DNA of 64,000 nt from Rubrivivax sp. (GTDB lineage: Bacteria; Pseudomonadota; Gammaproteobacteria; Burkholderiales; Burkholderiaceae_C): assembly GCA_027485165.1 (NCBI GenBank), contig JAIXRN010000017.1, positions 1 to 64,000 on the forward strand, written 5' to 3'. The notes beneath the pieces were generated by a model that was not told the origin of the DNA, made no database searches, and saw only the letters and a list, made by a program, of their open reading frames with translations. A program made the translations under genes and the position numbers. This document shows, in pieces, positions 29,222 through 38,196 of this stretch (position 1 is the first letter of the stretch; each line of letters opens with the position of its first letter).

Positions 29222-30262
29222 TTAGCCCGCCTGCGCGGCCAGCACCGCGTTGCGGATGGCCCGGGCCACCACCTCTGCGGCCATCGCGCCCAGGGTGCTG
29301 ATGTCAAAGGCCTGGCCGGCGCCGCCGGTGGCCAATGCGAACAGCGTGTCGCCGTCGTGGGCGGTGATGGGACTGACCGCGCGCGACAGCCCATGGTGGG
29401 CCAGCTGGGCCAGCTGGGTGGCCTGGGCCTTGGTCAGCCGGGCGTCGGTGGCCACCACGCCGATGGTGGTGGCTGCGCCAGGGCTGGCGCTGGCGCGGGA
29501 AGCAGTGTCAGACGTAGGGCCAGGGGCCGGCCCCGCCAGTAAGGCAGCCGTGCTGTCGACGAAGCCCTGGCCGTCTGAACGGCGCGCGCCGGCGATGACC
29601 CGGCCCTGGGCGTCCAGCACGTCGCCGATGGCATTCACCGCCACCAGTGCGGCCACGGTGATGCCGCCGACCCGCAGTGCGGCGTTGCCCACGCCACCTG
29701 GCATGGAAGCCGCAATGCCCTGCAGCTTGCCCACCCGCGCACCGGCGCCAGCGCCCACGCGGCCCTGCGCGGGTGGCTCATTGCTGGCGGCCTGGCAGGC
29801 GGACAGGCCGGTGGCGGCATCGGGGCGGATGTGCGTGTCTTCGCCCCACAGGTCGAACAGCACCGCGGCTGGCACGATGGGCACGCGCACGCCGTCGCCA
29901 ACGGGCAACCCGATGCCGCGTTCTTCCAGCCAGCGCATCACGCCGCCAGCAGCGTCCAGGCCGTAGGCGCTGCCGCCGGTCAGCAGCACGGCGTGCACGA
30001 CGTCCACGGTGTTCTCCGGCCGCAGCAGGTCGGTTTCGCGCGTGCCGGGTGCGCCGCCTCGCTGCGCCACGCCGCCCACTGTGCCGGGTGGGCACAGCAA
30101 CACCGTGCAGCCGGTGGCCCGGCCCGGCACCTGCGCGTGGCCCACGCGCAGACCGGCGATGTCGGTGATGGCGGTAGGGGCAGAAGGGGCGAAAGGGGCG
30201 GAAGGGGCAGAAGGGGCGAAAGGGGCGCCTTGAGCCCCGGGGGCCCCGGGCGACAGTTTCAA
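29222..30262 (-). CDS. P1-family (DmpA/S58) peptidase
   Basis: A self-processing N-terminal-nucleophile hydrolase family that includes DmpA, beta-peptidyl aminopeptidases and NylC. 346 residues. Family motifs: ITDIAGLRVGHAQV, TVDVVHAVLLTGGSAYGLDAAGGVM, VPIVPAAVLFDL, AALVAVNAIGDV, and TTIGVVATDARLTKAQATQLA. The probable nucleophile is the Thr at about 265, but the residue before it is Ala (GAATTIG), where NylC-type members have Asn. The N-terminus is a Pro/Ala/Ser tail encoded by a 9-bp repeat. The start is a TTG at 30262, 11 bases after the preceding stop; it may begin later. Confidence 0.88.
   Translation of the reverse strand: MKLSPGAPGAQGAPFAPSAPSAPFAPSAPTAITDIAGLRVGHAQVPGRATGCTVLLCPPGTVGGVAQRGGAPGTRETDLLRPENTVDVVHAVLLTGGSAYGLDAAGGVMRWLEERGIGLPVGDGVRVPIVPAAVLFDLWGEDTHIRPDAATGLSACQAASNEPPAQGRVGAGAGARVGKLQGIAASMPGGVGNAALRVGGITVAALVAVNAIGDVLDAQGRVIAGARRSDGQGFVDSTAALLAGPAPGPTSDTASRASASPGAATTIGVVATDARLTKAQATQLAQLAHHGLSRAVSPITAHDGDTLFALATGGAGQAFDISTLGAMAAEVVARAIRNAVLAAQAG
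30182..30226. repeat. Five 9-bp repeats encoding the P1 peptidase N-terminal tail
   Basis: Five near-identical 9-bp units of the form (G/A)(A/G)AAGGGGC run from 30182 to 30226. In the minus-strand frame they encode Ala-Pro-Ser/Phe triplets (APFAPSAPSAPFAPSAP). Copy-number change would lengthen or shorten the tail in frame. Confidence 0.85.
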
Positions 30263-30273
30263 GCCGCCAGCCG

Positions 30274-31401
30274 CTACGCGAACACCCCGGCGGTGTCCTG
30301 CATGCGGTGGCTGACTTCACCCAGGTGGTGCAGGCTGTCGCCCCAGCTCAGTTCCAGCATCGTCAGGCGCTTGAAGTAGTGGCTGGCGACGTATTCGTCG
30401 GTCACTCCGATGCCGCCGTGCAGCTGCACGCACTGCTGGCTGACGAAGCGCATGCTCTGCCCCAGCTGCACGCGCGCCTGGCTGACGGCCCGGCGGCGCT
30501 GGGCCGCGGGCTCGCCCAGCTTCAGGCTGGCGTAGTAGCTCATCGAACGGCCCAGTTCCAGCTGCATCTTCACGTCGGCGATGCGGTGGCGCAGGGCCTG
30601 GAAGCTGGCGATCGGCACGCCGAACTGCTTGCGCGTGTTCATGTAGTCCACGGTGATGGCCACCAGGGCGTCCATCAGGCCCACGGCTTCGGCGCAGTTC
30701 GCGGCCACGGCCACGTCGGCGGCGGTTTCCAGCGTCGGCCAGGCGTCGGTGGTGATCAGCTGAGCCGGCGTCAGTGCCAGGCTCAGTTCGGCCGCGCGCG
30801 CGCCGTCCTGGGTGGGAAAGCCGCGCACCGTGGCCGCGCCCTTCTCGACCAGGAACAGGCCGATGCCGGCGGCGTCGCCGGGCTTGCCACCGATGCGCGC
30901 GCTGACGATGAAGGCGTCGGCCTCGTCACCGGCTGGCACCAGGGTCTTCACGCCCGTCAGCGCCCAGACCGTGCCTTCCTGCCGCGCCGTGGCATGCACC
31001 TGCTGCAGCTGGTAGCGCGACCGGGCTTCCCACAGCGCCGGCACCACCAGCACTTCGCCGCTGGCCATGCGGGGCAGCCAGGCCGCCTTCAGCACGTCGG
31101 GCGCGGCGCCCATCAGCACCGGGGCCACCAGGGCGGCTTCGGTGTAGGGGGCGTTCACCAGGCCGCGGCCCAGTTCTTCGCACACCACCATGGCTTCCAC
31201 GGCGCCAAAGCCCATGCCGCCCTGCGCTTCGGGCACCACCAGGCCGGTCAGGCCCAGGTCGGCCAGTTCGCCGTACACGGCACGCGTGGCGCCGCCGGCC
31301 TTGGCCAGGGCGTGGCGGCGGGCGAAGCCGAAGCCCTTTTCGGCCCAGCGCTGCACGGCGTCGCGCAGGGAAACCTGGTCGTCGGTGAAATCAAAGTCCA
31401 T
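30274..31401 (-). CDS. Acyl-CoA dehydrogenase, PimD-like small subunit
   Basis: A 375-residue flavoprotein acyl-CoA dehydrogenase homologue paired with the next gene. It begins MDFDFTDDQVSLRDAVQRWAEKGF, as in the small subunit of pimeloyl-CoA dehydrogenase, has a reduced central beta-barrel and the C-terminal helices with RKQFGVPIASFQALRHRIADV and CVQLHGGIGVTDEY. The C-terminal position of the usual catalytic Glu reads LELSWGDSLHH. Such proteins form heterodimers or heterotetramers with the large subunit. It is 45 bases downstream of that gene. Likely substrates are long or dicarboxylic acyl-CoAs, by family only. Confidence 0.85.
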   Translation of the reverse strand: MDFDFTDDQVSLRDAVQRWAEKGFGFARRHALAKAGGATRAVYGELADLGLTGLVVPEAQGGMGFGAVEAMVVCEELGRGLVNAPYTEAALVAPVLMGAAPDVLKAAWLPRMASGEVLVVPALWEARSRYQLQQVHATARQEGTVWALTGVKTLVPAGDEADAFIVSARIGGKPGDAAGIGLFLVEKGAATVRGFPTQDGARAAELSLALTPAQLITTDAWPTLETAADVAVAANCAEAVGLMDALVAITVDYMNTRKQFGVPIASFQALRHRIADVKMQLELGRSMSYYASLKLGEPAAQRRRAVSQARVQLGQSMRFVSQQCVQLHGGIGVTDEYVASHYFKRLTMLELSWGDSLHHLGEVSHRMQDTAGVFA

Positions 31402-31446
31402 GGTGCTTGTCTCCGCTTCGGTTCGCTTCGGTCAGCCTGCTGCGCT

Positions 31447-32625
31447 TCAGCCCAGCACCGTCTGCGCGACGATGTTGCGCTGCACTTCGTTGCTGCCGCC
31501 GTAGATGGTGGTCTTGCGCATGTTGAAGTAGGTGCCGGCCAGGGGCAGCAGGCTGGTGTCCAGCGCCACGTCGCCCTGCCAGCCGGCTTCCATCGCTTCC
31601 CAGATGAAGGGGCGGGCCAGCGGGCCGGCGGCCAGCATCATCAGTTCGGTATAGCGCTGCTGGATTTCGCTGCCGCGGATCTTCAGCAGGCCCGCCACGT
31701 CCAGGCTCTGCTTGCCGTTCTTTTCGGCGCTCAGCACGCGCAGCACCATCATTTCCAGCGCCACCACGTCCACTTCCAGCAGCGCGATCTGATCGCGGAA
31801 GCGGGCGTCGTCGTAGACACCTTCGGCCTTCGCGATGCGCTTCAGGCGTTCCAGTTCACGCTTGGCGCGGTTCACGTCGGCGATGTTGGTGCGTTCGTGC
31901 GCCAGCAGGTGCTTGGCGTAGGTCCAGCCCTTGTTTTCTTCGCCGATCAGGTTTTCCGCCGGCACCTCGACGTTGTCGAACCAGACCTCGTTCACTTCGG
32001 GTTCGCCGTCCAGCAGCACGATGGGGCGCACGCTGACCCCCGGGCTCTTCATGTCGATGAGCAGGAAGCTGATGCCCGTTTGCGGCTTGCCTTCGCTGCT
32101 GGTGCGCACCAGGCAGAAGATCCATTCGCCGTACTGGCCCAGCGTGGTCCAGGTCTTCTGGCCGTTGACGATGTACTTGTCGCCCACGCGTTCAGCCTTG
32201 CACTTCAGGCTGGCCAGGTCGCTGCCCGAACCCGGTTCGCTGTAGCCCTGGCTCCACCACACTTCGCCGCTGGCAATGCCGGGCAGAAAGCGGCGCTGCT
32301 GTTCGGCATTGCCAAAGGCCATGATGACCGGGGCCACCATCACCGGGCCGAAGGGCACCACGCGCGGCGCACCGGCCAGCGCACATTCCTCTTCGAACAG
32401 GTGCTTCTGGATGGCGTTCCAGCCCGGCCCGCCGAATTCCTTCGGCCAGCCCCAGCCCAGCCAGCCTTTCTTGCCCAGGATGCGCGCCCAGCGCTGCATG
32501 TCGTCCCGGCTCAGGCGCAGGGCGTGGTGCACCTTGTGGCTGATGTCGGTGGGCAGGCTGGCGGCCACCCATTCGCGGATCTCGTTGCGGAAGGCGGTTT
32601 CTTCGGCGGTGAAGTTCAGGTCCAT
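31447..32625 (-). CDS. Acyl-CoA dehydrogenase, PimC-like large subunit
   Basis: A 392-residue acyl-CoA dehydrogenase. Seen: N-terminal MDLNFTAEETAFRNEIREWV, KKGWLGWGWPKEFGGPGW, the flavin/substrate segment WWSQGYSEPGSGSDLASLKC, GQKTWTTLGQYGEW, and C-terminal TIYGGSNEVQRNIVAQTVLG. The canonical MCAD base (Glu in YEGT) is Gly here (YGGS), as in many of these large subunits, where a Glu from another helix is used. It is transcribed first in the set large subunit-small subunit-P1 peptidase-rsuA. The pair probably oxidises a CoA thioester in beta-oxidation; substrate unknown. Confidence 0.9.
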   Translation of the reverse strand: MDLNFTAEETAFRNEIREWVAASLPTDISHKVHHALRLSRDDMQRWARILGKKGWLGWGWPKEFGGPGWNAIQKHLFEEECALAGAPRVVPFGPVMVAPVIMAFGNAEQQRRFLPGIASGEVWWSQGYSEPGSGSDLASLKCKAERVGDKYIVNGQKTWTTLGQYGEWIFCLVRTSSEGKPQTGISFLLIDMKSPGVSVRPIVLLDGEPEVNEVWFDNVEVPAENLIGEENKGWTYAKHLLAHERTNIADVNRAKRELERLKRIAKAEGVYDDARFRDQIALLEVDVVALEMMVLRVLSAEKNGKQSLDVAGLLKIRGSEIQQRYTELMMLAAGPLARPFIWEAMEAGWQGDVALDTSLLPLAGTYFNMRKTTIYGGSNEVQRNIVAQTVLG

Positions 32626-32738
32626 GGTGTCTCCGTCACGGCATCTGGGCCGGGTTTTAGCACGGTCGTTCTATTCCCGGCTGTCCCAGCAGGGACAAGC
32701 CGCTGCGCCTGCCAGCGCCTGCAGCGCCTTCCGCGCCT

Positions 32739-33419
32739 TCAGCGCGGCTGCAGTCGCATCACGTCGTTCTCGCGGCGCATCTGGAAGCGCGTCAGGAAGC
32801 TGTTGCCCAGCAGCACATGGGGCATGGCCGCGGGCAGCACCACGGCTTCGACGTTGTTGATCTCGACATCGCCCACCCGCACGCGCGACAGGGTCAACTG
32901 CTGCACCGGCACCGGGCCGTTGGCAGTCTGCGTCATGGCCCGCTGGGCATTGCGCAGGTCCAGCTTCAGGCGCTGGGCGTCGCCCTGGGACAGGGCTACT
33001 CGCGTGGCGCCCGTGTCGACCATGAACTGCACCGCCTGGCCGTTGATGCTGCCGCCGGTGACGAAGTGCCCGCCCGGGCCGGCGGTGATGACGATCTCGC
33101 GCGTGCTGGCGGGCTCGGTCACGCCCGGGGTGTGCTGGGCCGGGCTGCCGCCCACGCGCAGCAGGCTGCTGCGGCCGGCGCTTTCCACCAGGGCCTGGTC
33201 GTCCTGCCAGCGCAACAGCTTCACGCCTTGCGCGGCCTGCCCCACCGCCAGCATCTGCGGCTGGCCGTTGATCATCAGCAGTGCCTTGTCGCCCATGCGC
33301 CCGGCCAGCAGCACGCGCGGGCCGTCCTGCGCCAACACCGGGGCGCAGGCCAGGGCGAGGCCGGCGGCCAGCACCACACGGCGCGGCAACTGGCGCGGCG
33401 GCAGGCAGGGCGGGCGCAT
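32739..33419 (-). CDS. Retropepsin-like clan AA aspartic protease (TIGR02281 type), secreted
   Basis: A 226-residue exported protein with a Tat-less signal peptide (RRVVLAAGLALACAPVLAQ). The C-terminal half holds a single retropepsin domain with the active-site triad FMVDTGATRVALS and the flap/HVLLGNSFL segment. As in single-domain retropepsins, the enzyme would need to dimerise. The N-terminal part (about 28-100) resembles the extra domain seen in these periplasmic proteins. It overlaps the yajQ stop by one base (TGATG). Biological substrate unknown. Confidence 0.88.
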   Translation of the reverse strand: MRPPCLPPRQLPRRVVLAAGLALACAPVLAQDGPRVLLAGRMGDKALLMINGQPQMLAVGQAAQGVKLLRWQDDQALVESAGRSSLLRVGGSPAQHTPGVTEPASTREIVITAGPGGHFVTGGSINGQAVQFMVDTGATRVALSQGDAQRLKLDLRNAQRAMTQTANGPVPVQQLTLSRVRVGDVEINNVEAVVLPAAMPHVLLGNSFLTRFQMRRENDVMRLQPR

Positions 33420-33922
33420 CAGGCGCGGAAGTTGTCGAAGGACAGCGGCAGGTCCGCCAGTTCCTTCTTCAGCAGCGCCATCGCGGCCTGCAGGTCGTCG
33501 CGCTTGGCACCGGTGACGCGCAACGCGTCGCCCTGGAAGGCGCCCTGCACCTTCAGCTTCGACGCCTTCAGCGCGGCCTGCATTTTCTTGGCGTTCTCAG
33601 AATCCACGCCGCTCTTCACCGGCACGACCAGCTTCATGCGGTCGCCGCCCATCTTCTGCGGCTTGCCCGAGAGGTCCAGGAAGCGGATGTCCACGCTGCG
33701 CTTGCTCAGCCGGCCCAGCAGCAGGTCGCGCACCTGTTCGATCTGGAAGTCGCTGTCGGCGTAGAGCACCAGTTCCCGGTCCTTGCTGCTCTTTTCCGTC
33801 ACCTCGACTTCGGCGCTGGAGCCCTTGAAGTCGAAGCGCGTGCCGATCTCCTTGTTCGCCTGGTCGACGGCATTGCGCAGTTCCACCAGGTTGGGTTCGA
33901 TGACGGCGTCGAAGCTGGGCAT
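33419..33922 (-). CDS. yajQ: YajQ-family nucleotide-binding protein
   Basis: A 167-residue two-domain protein of the YajQ family; homologues in Xanthomonas and Pseudomonas bind cyclic di-GMP and affect transcription. It begins at [26 protein letters not shown] and contains [23 protein letters not shown], and the C-terminal [19 protein letters not shown]. The ATG at 33922 matches the family; a start five codons upstream (33937) is less likely. It overlaps the downstream protease gene by one base and is divergent from murB, 43 bases away. Confidence 0.95.
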   Translation of the reverse strand: MPSFDAVIEPNLVELRNAVDQANKEIGTRFDFKGSSAEVEVTEKSSKDRELVLYADSDFQIEQVRDLLLGRLSKRSVDIRFLDLSGKPQKMGGDRMKLVVPVKSGVDSENAKKMQAALKASKLKVQGAFQGDALRVTGAKRDDLQAAMALLKKELADLPLSFDNFRA

Positions 33923-33965
33923 GGTCGTGGCGGGCACTCAAGGGAAACTACCGCAGAATTCTGGC

Positions 33966-35003
33966 ATGTCCCCACCCACCACGGCCCTGCAGGTGCAACA
34001 GCGCGCGTCGCTGCGCGACTTCAACACCTTCGGCCTGCCCGCGGTGGCCGCCACGCTGGTGCGCATTGCCAGCGCGGCCGACGTGCGGCGCGTCGTCGAC
34101 CACCCCACCTTCGGGCCGGCGCCGAAGTTCGTCCTGGGCGGCGGCAGCAACGTGGTGCTGACGCGCGACGTCGCCGCCGTGGTACTGAAGATTGAAATCC
34201 CTGGCCGCCGCCTGGTGCGTGAAGACGCCGACGCCTGGATCGTCGAAGCCGGTGCCGGCGAACCCTGGGCCGACTTCGTCGCCTGGACGCTAGACCAGGG
34301 CTGGCCCGGGCTGGAGAACCTGGCCCTGATCCCGGGCTCGGTGGGCGCCTCACCGGTGCAGAACATCGGGGCCTATGGCGTGGAACTGAAAGACCGTTTC
34401 GATGCCCTGGACGCGGTGGACCTGGTGACCGGCCGCAGCGTCACGCTGACCGCGGCCGAATGCCACTTCGGCTATCGCGACAGCATCTTCAAGGGCCTGC
34501 TGGCGGGCAAGTCCGTCATCACCCAGGTGCGCTTTCGGCTGCCCCGGCCCTGGCGCCCGGCGCTGGGCTACCTGGAACTGGAACGCAAGATGGCCGAGAC
34601 CGGCAACGCCACGCCCGATGCCCGCACCATCTTCGACTGGATCTGCGCCGTGCGGCGCGCCAAGCTGCCCGACCCGGCGGTGATCGGCAACGCCGGCAGC
34701 TTCTTCAAGAACCCGGTGGTCAGCGCCGAGCAATGCCGCGACATCATCGGCCGCGACCCGGAAATCGTGCACTACCCGCTGCCTGACGGCAGCGTGAAGC
34801 TGGCCGCAGGCTGGCTCATCGACGCCTGCGGCTGGAAGGGCAAGACCGTGGGCCATGCGGGCGTCTACGACAAGCAGGCCCTGGTGCTGGTGAACCGCGG
34901 CGGGGCCAGCGGCGCCGAAGTGATGACGCTGGCTCGCGCCATCCAGGAAAGCGTCTACGGCCGCTTTGGCATCCGGCTGGAACCCGAGCCGGTGATCTAC
35001 TGA
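33966..35003 (+). CDS. murB: UDP-N-acetylenolpyruvoylglucosamine reductase MurB
   Basis: FAD- and NADPH-dependent reductase that makes UDP-N-acetylmuramic acid, an early peptidoglycan step in the cytoplasm. From the ATG at 33966 it is 345 residues, the type I (E. coli-like, 342) length. Seen: LRDFNTFGLPA, FVLGGGSNVVL and IPGSVGASPVQNIGAYGVE for FAD binding, YRDSIFK, the catalytic-Ser region GNAGSFFKNPVV, and the C-terminal Glu in LEPEPVIY. The upstream extension of the frame into yajQ was trimmed. Confidence 0.96.
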   Translation: MSPPTTALQVQQRASLRDFNTFGLPAVAATLVRIASAADVRRVVDHPTFGPAPKFVLGGGSNVVLTRDVAAVVLKIEIPGRRLVREDADAWIVEAGAGEPWADFVAWTLDQGWPGLENLALIPGSVGASPVQNIGAYGVELKDRFDALDAVDLVTGRSVTLTAAECHFGYRDSIFKGLLAGKSVITQVRFRLPRPWRPALGYLELERKMAETGNATPDARTIFDWICAVRRAKLPDPAVIGNAGSFFKNPVVSAEQCRDIIGRDPEIVHYPLPDGSVKLAAGWLIDACGWKGKTVGHAGVYDKQALVLVNRGGASGAEVMTLARAIQESVYGRFGIRLEPEPVIY

Positions 35004-35010
35004 CGCCCGA

Positions 35011-37302
35011 TCAGGTCGCCACCGTCAGGCCCAGGCCGGCTTCGGCCACGGCGCGGCGCGTCAGCGGCAGCAGTTCTTCGTAGCGCTGCACCAGGCGCGC
35101 GATCTCGTGCGCCGGCAGGTGGGCCGCGCCCTCATGCAGTGCCGACGCGGTGGCGGCCAGCCCGGCCAGCCCCAGGTTCAGTGCCGCGCCTTTGGCCGCA
35201 TGAGCGTTGACACGCAGTTCCAGCGTTTGCGCGTCGCGCACGGCAGTGCGCAGGCGCAGCACGGTCTGCGGGCCCTGTTCCAGGAAGGTGTCGATCATCT
35301 GCGCCAGGCGTTCGCGCGGCATGGCCTGCAGTGCCATCTGCAGCGCGGCGGTGTCGATGATGGGCTGTCCAGCTGCCAGTGCCGGGCTGGGCACTGGAGC
35401 GCTGGCAGGCGGGCTGTCGGCGCCCGCCGTCCCGGCCGTGCTGCCGAACAGCCGGCGCAGTGAACTGGCCAGCTTCTGCGGGCTGACGGGCTTGGTCAGG
35501 AAGTCGTTCATGCCGGCCATCAGGCAGCGGTCGCGCGTCTGCTCGAAAGCGTCGGCCGTGAGCGCGACGATGGGCACCGTGGCCGCCGCCCGGTCGGGCA
35601 GGGCGCGGATGGCCTGGGTGGCAGCCAGGCCGTCCATTTCTGGCATGTGCAGGTCCATCAGCACCACGTCGAAGCGCTGCTGGCGTGCCGCCTGCACGGC
35701 CTCCGTGCCGTTGGCCGTGAAATGCGCCTGGTGGCCAAGGTTGTCCAGCAGCGCGGCCAGGTACTGGCGGTTGACAGGGTGGTCTTCGGCCACCAGCACC
35801 TGCAGCGGCCGCGCGCCGGCAGCGCCCGCGCCTGCGCCCAGGCTGCTGCCATGCGCTACTGCCGGCACGGCCACCAGGGGCAGGCGGAAGCAGAAGGCGC
35901 TGCCTTCGCCGGGCTTGCTGCGCACAGTGATGTCGCCCTGCATCAGCCGCGCCAGGTTGCGCGAGATTTCGAGCCCCAGCCCGGTGCCGCCATGGCGGCG
36001 TGATGTCGAGCTGTCGCCCTGGCCGAAGCGCTTGAACAGCCGCGCCTGGGTGGCGGCGTCCATGCCGACGCCGGTGTCGGTGACGACAAATTCCAGCATC
36101 GTGCGTTCGTCGGCCGTGGTTTCGCCGGCAGTCAGCGCGTCCTGGCCCGATCCGCTGCGAATGCGCAGGTCCAGCACCACGGCGCCATGGTCGGAAAACT
36201 TGATGGCATTGGCCAGCAGGTTGAACAGCACCTGCTTCACGCGCGTGGCGTCCACCACCACACGTTCAGGCACGCCGGGGTCGGCGTCGAAGTGCAGGGC
36301 CAGGGCCTTGGCATTGGCCTGCGGGCGCATCAGCGCTTCCACATCGCGCAGCACCCCGCGCAGGTCGGTGGGCGCGGGGGACAGGCTCATGCGGCCGGCT
36401 TCCAGCTGCGACATGTCCAGGATGTCGTTCAGGATCGCCAGCAGGTGGTCGGCCGATTCGGTGGCGGTGCGCAGGTAGTCGATCTGCCGCGGGTTCAGCC
36501 CGGTTTCGCGCAGCAGCGACAGCATGCCCATCAGGCCGTGAAAGGGCGTGCGGATCTCGTGGCTCATATTGGCCAGGAAGGCGCTCTTGGCTTCGCTGGC
36601 GGCTTCAGCTTCACGCTGCGACTGGCGCAGCTGGCCGGCCAGTTCTTCCAGCGCGGCGCGGCGTTCGCGCAGCTGCTTCAGGTGATGCAGGGCCATCAAG
36701 GCAAAGGCCAGCGCCAGCGCCGACAGTGACACCGTCAGGCCCAGGGCCAGCATGTTTTGCTGGCGCACCGCTGCCGTGCGCAGTTCGACCTGTTCGGCCA
36801 CGCGGTGTGAAGCGTCCAGCGACAGGCGGTGGATGTCGGCGTCCAGGGCCTGCAGCTCGGGCAGCAGGCGGCGCAGGGCGTCGCGATCGAGCGGCGCCAG
36901 CGCCGGCTGGCCCAGGCTGGCATTGGCGGCAGCGATGAAGGCGCGCATCTTGTCCAGGGTCTGGCCTTGCTCTGGCGTGCTACCCACCAGGGACTGGGCA
37001 CGGTCGCCCGTCAGCAGGTCGACGCGGCTGACCCAGATGTCGTAGCGCAGGCGCAAGGCCTGTTCGTCGAAGGCCGCACCGTCGACCGCGGCCGATTGCC
37101 AGGCCTGGCGCAGGCGCAGGTATTCCGACTCGTTCTGGTACACCAGCAGCACCACGAAGTCATGACTGGTCTGCACCGTGGCGCGCAGCAGCGTGAACTG
37201 GCGGGCCTGCACCCACACCACGGCGGCCAGCAGCACCGCCAGACCCAGCCCCAAGAGGCCCAGCCAGTGGAAGCGCCAGCGGGGCGCGCGGGTGGATTCC
37301 AC
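35011..37302 (-). CDS. Hybrid sensor histidine kinase with receiver and Hpt domains
   Basis: A 763-residue membrane phosphorelay protein. Helix 1 (about 13-32) and helix 2 (about 184-205) bracket a ~150-residue periplasmic sensor region. The HisKA dimerisation domain carries H248 in FLANMSHEIRTPFHG; the ATPase domain shows N366 (NLLANAIKFS), DTGVGMD and GGTGLGLEISRNL. The receiver domain has acceptor D550 (VVLMDLHMPEMDG) and K604 (TKPVS). The C-terminal Hpt domain has H701 (AHAAKGAALNLG). It is thus a complete BarA/ArcB-like relay lacking only the final response regulator, which is not adjacent. Signal and target are unknown. Confidence 0.93.
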   Translation of the reverse strand: MESTRAPRWRFHWLGLLGLGLAVLLAAVVWVQARQFTLLRATVQTSHDFVVLLVYQNESEYLRLRQAWQSAAVDGAAFDEQALRLRYDIWVSRVDLLTGDRAQSLVGSTPEQGQTLDKMRAFIAAANASLGQPALAPLDRDALRRLLPELQALDADIHRLSLDASHRVAEQVELRTAAVRQQNMLALGLTVSLSALALAFALMALHHLKQLRERRAALEELAGQLRQSQREAEAASEAKSAFLANMSHEIRTPFHGLMGMLSLLRETGLNPRQIDYLRTATESADHLLAILNDILDMSQLEAGRMSLSPAPTDLRGVLRDVEALMRPQANAKALALHFDADPGVPERVVVDATRVKQVLFNLLANAIKFSDHGAVVLDLRIRSGSGQDALTAGETTADERTMLEFVVTDTGVGMDAATQARLFKRFGQGDSSTSRRHGGTGLGLEISRNLARLMQGDITVRSKPGEGSAFCFRLPLVAVPAVAHGSSLGAGAGAAGARPLQVLVAEDHPVNRQYLAALLDNLGHQAHFTANGTEAVQAARQQRFDVVLMDLHMPEMDGLAATQAIRALPDRAAATVPIVALTADAFEQTRDRCLMAGMNDFLTKPVSPQKLASSLRRLFGSTAGTAGADSPPASAPVPSPALAAGQPIIDTAALQMALQAMPRERLAQMIDTFLEQGPQTVLRLRTAVRDAQTLELRVNAHAAKGAALNLGLAGLAATASALHEGAAHLPAHEIARLVQRYEELLPLTRRAVAEAGLGLTVAT

Positions 37303-37324
37303 AGCCTCTCGATCAGCCGCCGCG

Positions 37325-38017
37325 TCAGCCGGTGCGCAGCATGTCGCCCAGGTCCAGGCCGGTCAGCGCCTTGGCGCCGCGTGCCAGCCAGAACATCAGG
37401 CCGATCATCATCGCCATCGACGGCAAGGCGATGATGGGATAGCTCAGCAGGGTCAGCCGCCCCAGTTCCTGGTTGAAGGCCTCGCTGCCAGCCGGGCTGG
37501 TGACGACCCAGCGCGCCAGTAGATAGTTGGCGACCGCCGAAAAGAAGAAGGTGCCCGCCAGCAGCAGCGTGCCGGTGCGCAGCTGCAGTTCGAACGGCAC
37601 GACGTTATTGCGCTGGGCCAGGGCGGCGTTGACGCGCTCGACGTCGAAGAGGTTGGGGTTGAACACCAGCACGCGGATCAGCGGCTTGCGCGTCCACAGC
37701 GACCCCAGCACCGCCAGCCCGATCAGCCCGGGCACGGCGGCTTCCTTCACGGCCAGCCATTGCGCGTCCAGCTTCAGCAGGCCGATGCCGCCCGTCAGCA
37801 GGGTGCTGACCACGCCCAGCACCGCAAACCAGTTCAGCTTGCGGTTCTTCAGGCCTTCCCACAGGCCCCAGCCCAGCGGGAAGGCCAGCGCCAGCAGCAA
37901 CGCGGGCACCGGCCCCAGGCGTTCAGCACCGCTGAGCTGCATCAGCACCAGGGCCGGCAGGATGATGGTGACGCCGACTTCGAGCAGGGGGTTGGGCTTC
38001 TTGGCGGCGGCTGTCAT
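37325..38017 (-). CDS. VC0807-like integral membrane protein
   Basis: A 230-residue protein with six or more hydrophobic helices (e.g. EVGVTIILPALVLMQLSG, PALLLALAFPLGWGLWEG, NWFAVLGVVSTLLTGGIGLL, GTLLLAGTFFFSAVANYLLA, YPIIALPSMAMMIGLMFWLA). It resembles the family annotated as VC0807, with TRKPLIRVLVFNPNLFD in the middle loop. Function unknown. The ATG at 38017 is chosen because it precedes the first helix directly; the frame continues upstream without conserved sequence. It lies 22 bases upstream of the histidine kinase gene on the same strand and may form an operon with it. Confidence 0.75.
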   Translation of the reverse strand: MTAAAKKPNPLLEVGVTIILPALVLMQLSGAERLGPVPALLLALAFPLGWGLWEGLKNRKLNWFAVLGVVSTLLTGGIGLLKLDAQWLAVKEAAVPGLIGLAVLGSLWTRKPLIRVLVFNPNLFDVERVNAALAQRNNVVPFELQLRTGTLLLAGTFFFSAVANYLLARWVVTSPAGSEAFNQELGRLTLLSYPIIALPSMAMMIGLMFWLARGAKALTGLDLGDMLRTG

Positions 38018-38196
38018 GGGGGCTGGGTTTGGATCGCGGTACGGGTTGCGGGACTGCAGAAATGCGAACTGTGCCATGTCGCCCACGGCAACCGGGCTGG
38101 CGGGGCGACCGGGCGAACCATGGGCCCGCGCGGGTGGGCGCGCGTGGCCGACAATTCCGCCCTCTGCTTCACCGCGCTGCACCCGCAAGCCCTGCC

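Noticed and set aside
31447-31500. Inactive acyl-CoA dehydrogenase because YEGT is YGGS
   Set aside because: YGGS-type ends are common in PimC-like large subunits, which use a catalytic Glu from another helix.
30307-33516. 1069-codon open frame antisense to the acyl-CoA dehydrogenases
   Set aside because: Low-complexity His/Gln/Ala product with no domain; the two dehydrogenases and the protease explain the DNA.
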